Positions 1 to 8,419 of a stretch of 64,000 nt of DNA are shown here, piece after piece; within the stretch, counting starts at the first letter, position 1, and each line of letters opens with the position of its first letter. The notes under the pieces are model-generated. The model was given only the letters and a program-made list of their open reading frames with translations, ran no database searches and was not told the DNA's origin. Source of the DNA: Sulfuricurvum sp. (GTDB taxonomy: Bacteria > Campylobacterota > Campylobacteria > Campylobacterales > Sulfurimonadaceae); assembly GCA_028710885.1 (NCBI GenBank), contig JAQTTG010000004.1:62001-126000 (forward strand). Reading direction: 5' to 3'. A program made the translations under genes and the position numbers.

Positions 1-313
1 CACTCGGTGTCAATGCTACTAGCCGTTCAGAAAGGCGGATCACACTTTCATGAGTAAATCCTGCCAATATAACATGTTCTAGTGTAGAGAGCTGCTCAAT
101 AATTTTTCCATTGATATATTGATTACAATGACCAAAAAGATTTACCCACCAGCTGCTAATCGCATCAATTATGCGATGACCGTCAAAATCTTCGAGATAT
201 ATTCCATCCGCTTTCGCAATCGGTACCAATGGAATTGTTTCGTGATCTTTCATTTGTGTACATGGATGCCACAAAACGTTCAAATCCCGCTTTGACATCT
301 CTAAATTATTCAT
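1..313 (-). CDS. bioA: Adenosylmethionine-8-amino-7-oxononanoate aminotransferase, N-terminal part
   Basis: Reads leftward from an ATG at 313 and runs off the window edge, so only about 104 N-terminal residues are visible. They contain LWHPCTQMKDHE, then GIYLEDFDGHR, then DAISSWWVNLFGH, a series typical of BioA, the PLP enzyme that transfers the amino group of SAM to KAPA (7-keto-8-aminopelargonate) in biotin synthesis. The catalytic lysine would lie outside the window. It diverges from ppiD across a 118-bp gap that must hold both promoters. The family call is firm; completeness of the gene cannot be judged. Confidence 0.9.
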   Translation of the reverse strand, partial: MNNLEMSKRDLNVLWHPCTQMKDHETIPLVPIAKADGIYLEDFDGHRIIDAISSWWVNLFGHCNQYINGKIIEQLSTLEHVILAGFTHESVIRLSERLVALTPS

Positions 314-431
314 CCGAAACCTCTTAATTTGAGTTATTATGTGATAACATGTGTTAGTCACACTCTATTTTCATCCAAGTTTAATGGTAAACTGAATAGA
401 ATATCTGAATTTTACAATAGGATCGTTTAAT

Positions 432-1898
432 ATGATTACTTGGATGCAACGCCATCGAAAATACTTGGTCATTACGATCTGGGTCTCTACGATTGCCTTT
501 ATCGGAGCCGGGTTCGTCGGATGGGGACAATATAGCTACGGAAATAAAGCCGGAGCAGTTGCCAAGGTAGGGGATGTTTCAATCACTTCTGGAGAACTTC
601 AACGAAGTTACACTAATCTTTTCAATCAATACAACCAACTTTTTCAAGGGAAATTTGATGAAAAGCAAGCTAAACAATTTGGTCTGCAACGTCAAGCACT
701 TCATCAACTTGTCAATCAAGCTCTCGTTTTAAATTTAGCGCACAGTTATGGTCTCATCGTCACGGATGAAGAGCTTTTGAGTCTCATCAAGTCTCAACCT
801 GTTTTTGCAAAAGACGGAGCATTCGATAAATCAGTTTATCAAAATGTTTTAAGTCAAAATCGGATGACCATCAAAGAGTATGAAGAAGGGATGAAAAAAG
901 AGTTACTGATCCAAAAAACGCTATATCTCCTCTCTTCAGGCAGCACCCCTATCGAAGAAAAATCTTTAGCTAGTGCAATGGGTATTTCTGACAAAATCAG
1001 CTATAAGCTTCTCACACCAAATATGATTTCGTTAACACCTAATGAAACTGAGCTCAAAGCATTCTGGGAAAAGAACAAACAGGAGTTTAAAACTGAACCA
1101 AGTTATACAATTAGCTATATAAAACAATCTCCAGTTTCACTCACACCATCAGATAAAGAAATTAGTGACTATTACGATAGCAACCGCCAATTGCTGAAAG
1201 ACCCTGCAGGAAAAGTATTAGAACTTTCACAAGCGCATTCAGCAATTATTCAATCACTTAATGACAAATCAACAGAAAAAGAAGCTCTACGATTATATAT
1301 TGATTACAAAAAAGGGACTCTCAAATCTGATATTCCTATTGAGAAAAAAACCTTTGTTGCTTCAGCATCGCCATTTACTCCGGAGCTAACAAAAGAGATC
1401 ACTGCACTCAGCAGTGATAAGCCTTTTCTTAAACCTCGTAAAGTTGGTAATGAGTATTTCATTGTAAAACTTGAAACATTCAATCCATCGGCAATCAAAA
1501 CATACGAAGAAGCAAAAACAAATGTTAGTGCTCTGTATAGTATTGAAGCCAAAAAAAGCAAACTCCAAGAGTTAGCTCAAAACAGTTATAAAAATTTTAG
1601 CGGTACGATAAGTGATTACTTAACACGTAATGATGGTGCTAAAATAGCACCATTGAGTACTCCTGAAGGAAATGAATTTCTCTCTAAACTTTTTGATTCA
1701 AAACAAAAACAAGGTTATATTACTCTCGAAAGTGGAAATGTTATAATCTATAACGTTTTGGAACAAAAGTTGCTTCAAAACAAAACAGCAGCCGATGAGA
1801 CAACCGTTGCGAAGCTCAAAGGGAGCTTGTTGGATGAGGGGCTTATGAAAGCACTTGAAAACAAATATCCAGTTGAAATCTATGTAGAGGGGATTTGA
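432..1898 (+). CDS. ppiD: PpiD/SurA-N type membrane-anchored periplasmic chaperone
   Basis: 488 residues. A short basic cytoplasmic end (MITWMQRHRKY) and one membrane segment at about 11-32 are followed by a SurA-N/PpiD-like helical chaperone region at about 40-165. The rest is periplasmic. PpiD homologues sit near the Sec translocon and assist folding of exported proteins. The part where a parvulin rotamase domain would sit (about 225-375) shows no clear rotamase signature, so isomerase activity is doubtful. The start ATG has AGGA at 419-422, and a -10-like TACAAT lies at 413-418. It is followed after one base by ftsA, an arrangement seen in other Campylobacterota. Family call is sure; activity is inferred. 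Confidence 0.88.
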   Translation: MITWMQRHRKYLVITIWVSTIAFIGAGFVGWGQYSYGNKAGAVAKVGDVSITSGELQRSYTNLFNQYNQLFQGKFDEKQAKQFGLQRQALHQLVNQALVLNLAHSYGLIVTDEELLSLIKSQPVFAKDGAFDKSVYQNVLSQNRMTIKEYEEGMKKELLIQKTLYLLSSGSTPIEEKSLASAMGISDKISYKLLTPNMISLTPNETELKAFWEKNKQEFKTEPSYTISYIKQSPVSLTPSDKEISDYYDSNRQLLKDPAGKVLELSQAHSAIIQSLNDKSTEKEALRLYIDYKKGTLKSDIPIEKKTFVASASPFTPELTKEITALSSDKPFLKPRKVGNEYFIVKLETFNPSAIKTYEEAKTNVSALYSIEAKKSKLQELAQNSYKNFSGTISDYLTRNDGAKIAPLSTPEGNEFLSKLFDSKQKQGYITLESGNVIIYNVLEQKLLQNKTAADETTVAKLKGSLLDEGLMKALENKYPVEIYVEGI

Positions 1899-1899
1899 T

Positions 1900-3297
1900 T
1901 TGAAACGAACCGTTTTAGCCATTGATATCGGCTCAACAAAAGTCTGTGCAATTATCGCAGAAATTGATGCTGATAACAGTGCACAAATTATCGGAGCAGG
2001 TATCGCAAAAGCACAAGGACTTCGCAAAGGCAGCATCACTAATATAGAGCTTGCATCCAAATCGATCAAAAGTGCGTTAAATGATGCAAAACGGGTAGCC
2101 GGAACTGAACTAAAAAGTGCTATCGTTACTATTTCCGGTGCTTACACCAAAAGTCTTAATTCAAGTGGCATCGTCAATATTCCTAATAAAGAGATAACTC
2201 TCAAAGAGATTAACCGTGTTATGCATACCTCTTTGTATAATGCAAATATTCCCAACGAATTTGAAGTACTGCATGCTCTCCCTTACAACTTTAAAGTAGA
2301 TGATCAAGATTTTATCGAAGATCCGCTTGGGATGAATGCTTCACGGCTTGAAGTAGAAACGCATATCATCACAACACAAAAAAGTAATCTCAACAATTTA
2401 CGTAAAGCAGTTAAAGCTGCCGGAGTGGATGTTGAAGGGGTTATACTAAGTGGTTATGCTTCTGCTATCGCGGTATTAAATAATGATGAAAAAGAACTTG
2501 GTGCTGCTGTCGTAGATATGGGTGGGAATACCAGCAACATTGTTATTCATTCGGGTCACGCGATCCGTTACAACGACTTTTTAGGAGTTGGTTCCAATCA
2601 TATAACCAATGACCTATCAATGGCATTACATACTCCACTTCATACAGCTGATAATGTAAAAATAAATTATGGTTCTTTGTATGCACCAAGTAATGATTTG
2701 ATCGAACTTCCAGTGATAGGTGATGAAAATACAACGCATGAGGTATCATTGGAAGTTGTTCATAACGTTATTTATGCACGAGTCGAAGAAACTTTGATGA
2801 TTATCGCCCAATCGATAGAAAAAAGCGGACTAAAAGATCATTTAGGAGCTGGGATTGTCCTAACTGGTGGATTTACAAAAATTGAAGGACTTCGAGAACT
2901 GGCCGTAGCCATTTTAGACAACATGCCGGTACGATTGGCTAAACCAACCGATATGGGTGGTCTATTTGATACATTACGCGATCCATCGTATTCAGGTGCA
3001 GTTGGTCTCATTAAATACATCGCCGGTGGATACACTCCATATGAAATTGATGTTAATAAACGAATGCGCCACGCAAGTGAAGAAATTTTCTATCGTCCTC
3101 AAATCCAAGAAGAGGTGCCAGAATTTGATGAATCTGCCATTCCTATTCCTCCAATAGCTGCTGAACCAGCTATCCAAGAAGATAAGAGGGCAGAAGTATC
3201 AAAAATGGTTAATATCGGGTCCAATAAACCTGTCCAACAACACGATCAACCAAATCCAATCGCCAAGTTTTGGAATTGGGCAACTCAACTTTTTTAA
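1900..3297 (+). CDS. ftsA: Cell division protein FtsA
   Basis: 465 residues, an actin-like ATPase that tethers FtsZ to the inner membrane and recruits divisome proteins. The nucleotide-binding motifs are DIGSTKVCAII near residue 8, VVDMGGNTSN near 205 and GIVLTGGFTKIEG near 317. The 1C/SHS2 region lies between the first two. The C-terminus ends in an aromatic, amphipathic stretch (AKFWNWATQLF), the expected membrane-targeting helix, after an acidic Pro/Glu-rich linker. The start is TTG at 1900, one base after the ppiD stop. The ppiD 3' end (GTAGAGGGGATT) supplies the ribosome site, implying coupled translation. ftsZ follows 18 bp later. Confidence 0.97.
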   Translation: MKRTVLAIDIGSTKVCAIIAEIDADNSAQIIGAGIAKAQGLRKGSITNIELASKSIKSALNDAKRVAGTELKSAIVTISGAYTKSLNSSGIVNIPNKEITLKEINRVMHTSLYNANIPNEFEVLHALPYNFKVDDQDFIEDPLGMNASRLEVETHIITTQKSNLNNLRKAVKAAGVDVEGVILSGYASAIAVLNNDEKELGAAVVDMGGNTSNIVIHSGHAIRYNDFLGVGSNHITNDLSMALHTPLHTADNVKINYGSLYAPSNDLIELPVIGDENTTHEVSLEVVHNVIYARVEETLMIIAQSIEKSGLKDHLGAGIVLTGGFTKIEGLRELAVAILDNMPVRLAKPTDMGGLFDTLRDPSYSGAVGLIKYIAGGYTPYEIDVNKRMRHASEEIFYRPQIQEEVPEFDESAIPIPPIAAEPAIQEDKRAEVSKMVNIGSNKPVQQHDQPNPIAKFWNWATQLF

Positions 3298-3315
3298 TCA
3301 CGTCAAGGAGCAAGC

Positions 3316-4452
3316 ATGGAACCATTTTCAATTGAAGAATCAAAAACGCTCACAGGAGCACGCATTGTAGCAGTAGGTGTCGGCGGCGGCGGCGGTAACA
3401 TGATCGGCTTTATGCTAAAAGATCAAATTCCTGGTATTGAGTTGATCATTGCCAATACTGATGCTCAAGTACTAGAACAAGGTTCTGCAGCAACCAAAAT
3501 TCAATTGGGTGCTAAACTGACTAAGGGTTTAGGTGCGGGAATGAAACCTGAAGTAGGCAAAGAATCGGCAATTGAAAGCTATGATGAACTTACTCGTGCA
3601 TTATCAGGTGCTGATATTGTCTTCGTTGCAGCAGGTCTGGGTGGTGGTACCGGTACAGGTGCTGCGCCGATAATTGCCAAATGTGCAAGAGACGTTGGAG
3701 CATTAACCATTGCTGTTGTGACCAAACCTTTTTCATTCGAAGGTAAAAAACGTCTTAAACTTGCTGAAGACGGTCTCCAAGAGCTTAAAAATGAATCTGA
3801 TTGTATTGTTGTTATCCCTAATGACAAGCTACTTTCAATTATTGATCCTAAATTAGGAATTAAAGACAGTTTCAAAATTGTAGATAGTGTCCTTGCTCGT
3901 GCTGTCAGCGGCACATCTGGTGTTATCCTCGCCAGCGGTGAAAATGATATCAATCTTGACTTTGCCGATTTAAAAACCGTTATGAGTCATCGAGGCTTAG
4001 CACTTATGGGTGTCGGCGAGTACAAAGGTGAAAACGCAGCATACGAAGCAATCAAAAATGCTATCGAATCACCACTATTAGACAATATGTCAGTGAATGG
4101 AGCACTCGGAGTATTGGTTCACTTCAGTATGCATCCGGAATTTCCATTTATGGAACTCTCTGCTGCTATGGATGTTGTCCATAACAGTGTTGATGACAGC
4201 GCTGATGTAATTTTCGGTACAACTACCGATGAAAACTTGGCAAAAGATTTTATCCGTATTACCCTAGTTGCTACTGGATTTGAAAAAAAAGCTGCTCAAA
4301 GTATCAACAACAGTGAATTTGAAAATAAAGAAGTTCTTGCTGCAGCTGCTGCAAAACCTCGTGTAATTGTTCGCCCGGCTATGGTTGCCAATGGCGATTA
4401 CAGTGAAGATTTCTTGGATGTACCAACATTTATGCGTCAACAAAAAGACTAA
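3316..4452 (+). CDS. ftsZ: Cell division protein FtsZ
   Basis: 378 residues, the tubulin-like GTPase that forms the Z ring. The glycine loop VGVGGGGGNM is near residue 20, the tubulin signature GGGTGTGAAP near 108-117 and the T7 synergy loop NLDFADL near 212. The variable linker ends in DVPTFMRQQKD, matching the conserved C-terminal peptide that binds FtsA and other tethers. A strong ribosome site (AAGGAG) precedes the ATG. Together with ftsA it forms the core divisome pair. No truncation or missing motif is seen. Confidence 0.98.
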   Translation: MEPFSIEESKTLTGARIVAVGVGGGGGNMIGFMLKDQIPGIELIIANTDAQVLEQGSAATKIQLGAKLTKGLGAGMKPEVGKESAIESYDELTRALSGADIVFVAAGLGGGTGTGAAPIIAKCARDVGALTIAVVTKPFSFEGKKRLKLAEDGLQELKNESDCIVVIPNDKLLSIIDPKLGIKDSFKIVDSVLARAVSGTSGVILASGENDINLDFADLKTVMSHRGLALMGVGEYKGENAAYEAIKNAIESPLLDNMSVNGALGVLVHFSMHPEFPFMELSAAMDVVHNSVDDSADVIFGTTTDENLAKDFIRITLVATGFEKKAAQSINNSEFENKEVLAAAAAKPRVIVRPAMVANGDYSEDFLDVPTFMRQQKD

Positions 4453-4464
4453 TTTTCCTTTTCT

Positions 4465-4755
4465 ATGCTCTCCTTTGACACACTTATGAAGGCCAAAACG
4501 CTCCTTGGCCTTCACGACAAAGTTACTCTCTTTGATATCAAATCCCGTTACAAAAATATGATGCAACAATGGCATCCCGATAAACACCCCGATGATACCG
4601 AGACGGCTCATGCTATGAGTACACAGATCAATGAAGCATATGCCACGCTCCTCGAATACTGTTCTAATTACGAATACAATCTGGAAGAAAATTTTTTAAA
4701 AGAGCAAACCCTCACTCCGCAGGAGTGGTGGGCTAAGAAGTTTGGGGGAAGATAA
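4465..4755 (+). CDS. Small J-domain (DnaJ-like) protein
   Basis: 96 residues made almost entirely of one J domain. It has the helix II lysine/arginine patch and the obligatory HPD loop (QWHPDKHPDD, HPD near residue 37-39), then a helix III region. There is no Gly/Phe region, zinc finger or C-terminal substrate domain, so it is probably a DnaK-recruiting adaptor rather than a full DnaJ. It lies 12 bp after ftsZ, probably as the last gene of the ppiD-ftsA-ftsZ run, and converges with the leftward ABC gene. Its client is unknown. Confidence 0.8.
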   Translation: MLSFDTLMKAKTLLGLHDKVTLFDIKSRYKNMMQQWHPDKHPDDTETAHAMSTQINEAYATLLEYCSNYEYNLEENFLKEQTLTPQEWWAKKFGGR

Positions 4756-4779
4756 AAGTTTTATTTTTAAATTGTGAAA

Positions 4780-5532
4780 CTAATGAAAGGCAATAGGTCC
4801 TTCTGAACGGGCATGTATAAACTGTTGCACTACTTCATTCGGTGAATTTCTAAAACTCTCTTTATCGCCTCTTTCTACAATAACACCATTAAAAAGCATG
4901 GCATAGTTATCACCTGCTTTAAAACTTTCAGAGATATCGTGGCTTATAAGAACCGATGTCATACCTATCTCTTCACGTAATCTACAAATCATTTGAGTAA
5001 TGAAGTCACTCGTAACAGGGTCGAGTCCAGATGTCGGCTCATCATAAAGAATCACTTCCGGTTCCAACGCGAGAGTACGAGCAAGCCCTACTCGTTTACG
5101 CATCCCACCACTAAGTTCCTCTGGATAAAGAGATTTAACAATCTTAGGGTCCAATCCAACCATAGTAAGCTTTTCATCGACTTTAAACTCCAACTCTTTT
5201 GAAGTCAACTTTTGATGTTCAAGCATAGGGAATGCAACATTTTCACTAATATTCATACTGTCAAATAATGCCCCACTTTGAAACAAAAAGCCGATCTTTT
5301 TACGTATTTCACGAAGTCTTGTTTCATCAGCATTATCGATACGCTCACCTTTATAGCTAATCGTTCCGCTATCAGGCTTGAGGAGTCCCACCATATGTTT
5401 AATAATAGTTGACTTACCACCGCCGGATACTCCAAAAATAACGGTTGTTTTACCTTTTTCAATCTCCAAGTTGACTCCGCGAAGAATTTCCCGTTTGCCG
5501 AATCGTTTTGTCACATTTTCAAATTGGATCAT
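4780..5532 (-). CDS. MlaF-type ABC transporter ATP-binding protein
   Basis: 250 residues, a single ABC ATPase domain. Walker A GVSGGGKST is at 34-42, followed by the Q-loop stretch FLFQSGALFDSMNISENVAF, which is characteristic of MlaF/Mkl ATPases. The signature LSGGMRKR is near 140, Walker B VILYDEPTSGLDP follows, and then the switch histidine LISHD. MlaF works with MlaE and MCE-domain MlaD in phospholipid movement between outer and inner membranes. Neither partner is in the window. It overlaps the upstream DUF4149-like gene by 4 bases, so the two are translated together. The transport direction and substrate are inferred from the family. Confidence 0.85.
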   Translation of the reverse strand: MIQFENVTKRFGKREILRGVNLEIEKGKTTVIFGVSGGGKSTIIKHMVGLLKPDSGTISYKGERIDNADETRLREIRKKIGFLFQSGALFDSMNISENVAFPMLEHQKLTSKELEFKVDEKLTMVGLDPKIVKSLYPEELSGGMRKRVGLARTLALEPEVILYDEPTSGLDPVTSDFITQMICRLREEIGMTSVLISHDISESFKAGDNYAMLFNGVIVERGDKESFRNSPNEVVQQFIHARSEGPIAFH

Positions 5533-6008
5533 TTATTACCTGCCATCAAATATGCTCTGCGAATGAATAATATGATAAGCATAACTAAAAGAAATTTAAA
5601 ATCGATTTCACTCGCTTTATGAAGAGCTTCAAACGATGCATCGATTGCATCTACACCACGTGATTGATACTCTAATATTTTCGGGACATATACTCCACTA
5701 AACATCAAAAGTGTTCCAATTGCACCCATCGCACTCAGTATAGAAATTTTATCAATCTGCATAACTTTATAACGTGACACCTCATATACTCCAATAACAA
5801 CACTCATAAAGTAAGCCCAATAGGAAAATCGGCGAAAGATTTCCCCCATTATTTTACCCTCTTCATAACGAGAAAGAAGCGGAATCGTCAAATAAGCTTC
5901 TGAATGAAAAACCACTGCAGTAACAAAAGCGCCTAAAACTAAAACAGCACCTGCTGTCATTCCAATAAAAAGAAGATACATTGTATCCATTAATACTTTT
6001 TTATTCAT
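5529..6008 (-). CDS. DUF4149-like four-helix membrane protein
   Basis: 159 residues with about four hydrophobic segments (near 8-30, 55-72, 85-105 and 135-155). The N-terminal block LLFIGMTAGAVLVLGAF and the central acidic/aromatic stretch GEIFRRFSYWAYF fit the DUF4149 (TMEM205-like) family, whose function is not known to me. It overlaps prmC upstream by 8 bases and the MlaF-like ATPase downstream by 4 bases. That suggests co-expression and perhaps a membrane role linked to the ATPase, which is an inference from position only. Confidence 0.65.
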   Translation of the reverse strand: MNKKVLMDTMYLLFIGMTAGAVLVLGAFVTAVVFHSEAYLTIPLLSRYEEGKIMGEIFRRFSYWAYFMSVVIGVYEVSRYKVMQIDKISILSAMGAIGTLLMFSGVYVPKILEYQSRGVDAIDASFEALHKASEIDFKFLLVMLIILFIRRAYLMAGNK

Positions 6009-6834
6009 GGTTTACCTTTAATGCAAATCCTCGATCAAACGAGGCCAAATCAGTATAAAATTCTAACGATTGTAGCGCAAACTTTTTAAGATACTCTTCG
6101 ACTTTTATACGCTGATCATACCCCATCTCACAAATAAACTGCGGAATTTTACGATTATACACTTCATCCAATAACCGACGTATAATTTCATCTCCACTTT
6201 TCCCTCCAAAAAGGGCATTTTGTGGTTCATAAGAGAGATTGCTCTCTAGTGGAGCATCAAGAGCAATATAAGGGGGATTTGAAACTAGTAAATCGATTTT
6301 TTCGCTCACACAAGAGAGTAAATCACCCTCACGTAATTCAATTCTTTCACTCAAACCAAATGCTTCTATATTTCGACGTGCTACACGGAGTGCATGTGGT
6401 GAAATATCGACGGCTATAAAACGAGCATAGGGCAGATGAAGCGCTAACATGATAGAAATAATCCCACTTCCTACTCCTACTTCAACTACATTAAAAGATG
6501 TATCAGCTGAAACTCGCGCCAACACTTCATCAATTAAATGTTCTGTTTCAGGACGAGGGATTAATGCACCTCCATCAATGTAAAACTCTCTGGAGTAAAA
6601 ACTGACACGATTTGTCAAATATTCCAACGGAATATTTTGACTTCGCTTTGCAACCCATTCCAAAAGCTCTGGATCTTTTTCATCGATCTGATCGTTCAAA
6701 TGGGTAATAAAGTAGAGTTGATCTTTTTTAAGATATCCCATTAGCAGAAGTTCTGCCTCACGGCGCGGAGATTCTACAACCCCTTTTAAAGATTGCGTAA
6801 TCTCTTCATGCAGTTCTTTTAATCGTTTGGACAT
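6001..6834 (-). CDS. prmC: Peptide chain release factor N5-glutamine methyltransferase
   Basis: 277 residues. PrmC methylates the glutamine of the GGQ motif in RF1 and RF2 using SAM. An N-terminal helical domain (1-75) precedes a Rossmann methyltransferase domain with the SAM motif VVEVGVGSGIISIMLAL near 113-130. The catalytic NPPY (LLVSNPPYIA) is near 186-189. Length is normal. The start overlaps the upstream M48 protease by 16 bases, and the end overlaps the DUF4149-like gene by 8, so this is a tightly coupled operon. Confidence 0.95.
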   Translation of the reverse strand: MSKRLKELHEEITQSLKGVVESPRREAELLLMGYLKKDQLYFITHLNDQIDEKDPELLEWVAKRSQNIPLEYLTNRVSFYSREFYIDGGALIPRPETEHLIDEVLARVSADTSFNVVEVGVGSGIISIMLALHLPYARFIAVDISPHALRVARRNIEAFGLSERIELREGDLLSCVSEKIDLLVSNPPYIALDAPLESNLSYEPQNALFGGKSGDEIIRRLLDEVYNRKIPQFICEMGYDQRIKVEEYLKKFALQSLEFYTDLASFDRGFALKVNHE

Positions 6835-8063
6835 GGGTCAGAATATCCTTCATCCGCATCTACATGAATATCTGCACCTAAAGCACGTAACCGATCCACT
6901 ACAGGAGGATGCGTTGTATGAAAAAAACGATACAAAGGATGAGAAAGAGGAAAACTTTTATTTTCACTTACCAATTTTTTTAAGGCATTTACCAAATGTT
7001 CCGCTCCGCCAAGTTCAGCACCGCTTCTATCTGCCTCATATTCATTATGACGACTAACTAATCCCATCAAAGGCATCATTACAAAGCTTACAACCGGCAA
7101 CAATAAAAGAAATAAAATCATAATCATCTGAGGAGATTGGGCTACACCCATCTCCATATAAAGGGTTTCAGGAAGATTGCCAAATAGTGCAAACATTCCA
7201 AATAACATTGCACCTACCATGACAATATTTTTATACAAATCACCATGAGCAAAATGTCCTAATTCATGACCAAGAACAGCAATCAGCTCACTGGGGGTAA
7301 GTTTTTGAATCAATGTATCAAACAATACAACCCTTTTGGATTTCCCGAGTCCTCCAAAATAAGCATTTAAACGCGCATCTCGCTTACTTGCATCGCTAAT
7401 AAATACACCGCTGCTGACGAAACCTGTTTTAGTCATCAGTTCTTCAATTTGCGTGCGAAGTTCAGGATTTTCTAACGGAGTCACTTTATCAAAAAAAAGT
7501 GCACGTATCGTTGGAAAAAACATATTAAGAGCAATAACTACCACAAAAATAAATGTAAAGCTCCACAACCACCACAATTGACTGGAAGTAATAATCATTG
7601 CAACAATATAAACGATCAAACTTCCGACAGCAAGGGTTAATAACATACCAATCAACGTGTCTTTAACAAACTGTGCTGCAGTAGATCGGTTAAATCCATA
7701 CTCGGCATCTATTTTAAATTTTGCGATCCATCCAAATGGAAGCATAATTAGAGCATTGATAAAAATCATCCCCATTACTACCATTATTGTATGTGTCATA
7801 ACATTTTGAACCATAAAAGCATTATCCAAGAAAGCGATAGCACCTCCTATCCAAACCAAAAACAATGCGTATTCAACCAATACTTCTTTAATGGCAAGTT
7901 TCTCTTTTGCTACAGCATAATTTCCTGCACTAAGATACTCTTTTGCATTCATCAAAATAGCATTTTTGCACTTGATATGGTTGATGTATCCAATTTGCAT
8001 TACGCTTACATAAAGTCGAATCAATATATAGAGGGTATATACCCCAATAAGTGTGGAAATCAT
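6819..8063 (-). CDS. M48 family zinc metalloprotease (Ste24/HtpX-like), integral membrane
   Basis: 414 residues with about six to seven membrane segments. The zinc site is HELGH at 266-270, with the third ligand in the NEYEADRSG block near residue 343. The N-terminal half resembles the Peptidase_M48_N helical region of Ste24 CAAX proteases, including the conserved EYGFNRST near 121-128. Such enzymes cleave membrane or misfolded proteins at the inner membrane. The C-terminal tail holds HTTHPPVVDRLRAL, typical of the family. It is the second gene of a leftward run begun by the small protein at 8095-8295. Confidence 0.92.
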   Translation of the reverse strand: MISTLIGVYTLYILIRLYVSVMQIGYINHIKCKNAILMNAKEYLSAGNYAVAKEKLAIKEVLVEYALFLVWIGGAIAFLDNAFMVQNVMTHTIMVVMGMIFINALIMLPFGWIAKFKIDAEYGFNRSTAAQFVKDTLIGMLLTLAVGSLIVYIVAMIITSSQLWWLWSFTFIFVVVIALNMFFPTIRALFFDKVTPLENPELRTQIEELMTKTGFVSSGVFISDASKRDARLNAYFGGLGKSKRVVLFDTLIQKLTPSELIAVLGHELGHFAHGDLYKNIVMVGAMLFGMFALFGNLPETLYMEMGVAQSPQMIMILFLLLLPVVSFVMMPLMGLVSRHNEYEADRSGAELGGAEHLVNALKKLVSENKSFPLSHPLYRFFHTTHPPVVDRLRALGADIHVDADEGYSDPCPND

Positions 8064-8094
8064 TTTGTCCCTTTTAAAAAAGAGAATTTTACCA

Positions 8095-8295
8095 TTATTT
8101 ACTCGGCACTTTCCCTATAGTATCATTCATAGGGAGTGAATCATTTACATTGGCATAATAAGTTTTGACTGCCAAAAAGATCACTCCTATCAGTAAGCCG
8201 CTAAGAATTACACTCCAAACAACACGTTTTTTTGACCCTTTTAACGTATCATAATCCTCAATCGAACTAAGAGTTGGTTCATTGTCTGTTTGCAT
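8095..8295 (-). CDS. Small single-pass membrane protein, unrecognised
   Basis: 66 residues: a polar N-terminal third, a KGSKKR basic patch near 20-24, one hydrophobic helix at about 26-45 (VVWSVILSGLLIGVIFLAV) and a short polar tail. I do not recognise a family. The ATG at 8295 has a good ribosome site (AGGAGATA). The stop lies 31 bp before the M48 protease start, so it probably heads that operon. It could be a protease partner or substrate, but nothing in its sequence shows that. Confidence 0.6.
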   Translation of the reverse strand: MQTDNEPTLSSIEDYDTLKGSKKRVVWSVILSGLLIGVIFLAVKTYYANVNDSLPMNDTIGKVPSK

Positions 8296-8372
8296 GGATA
8301 TCTCCTTGAATAAAATTTAGATACTGAATAGTAGCCATCTTATCCTACAAACGGTTAACGGATAGAGTCTAC

Positions 8373-8415
8373 AATGACGACTTAAGTTTAAATAATACTT
8401 TATTTTTTCGTCATT
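8373..8415. repeat. Inverted repeat between TonB receptor stop and small membrane gene
   Basis: Perfect 8-base arms AATGACGA (8373-8380) and TCGTCATT (8408-8415) enclose an AT-rich 27-base loop, just after the receptor stop at 8420 on the minus strand. It could act as a weak terminator for the receptor transcript, but there is no U-tract after the stem in that direction. Confidence 0.3.
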
Positions 8416-8419
8416 AAAA

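Noticed and set aside
333-348. GTTAT-N6-ATAAC inverted repeat between bioA and ppiD, considered as a biotin-repressor operator
   Set aside because: Arms are only five bases and AT-rich; it does not match the long BirA operator pattern.
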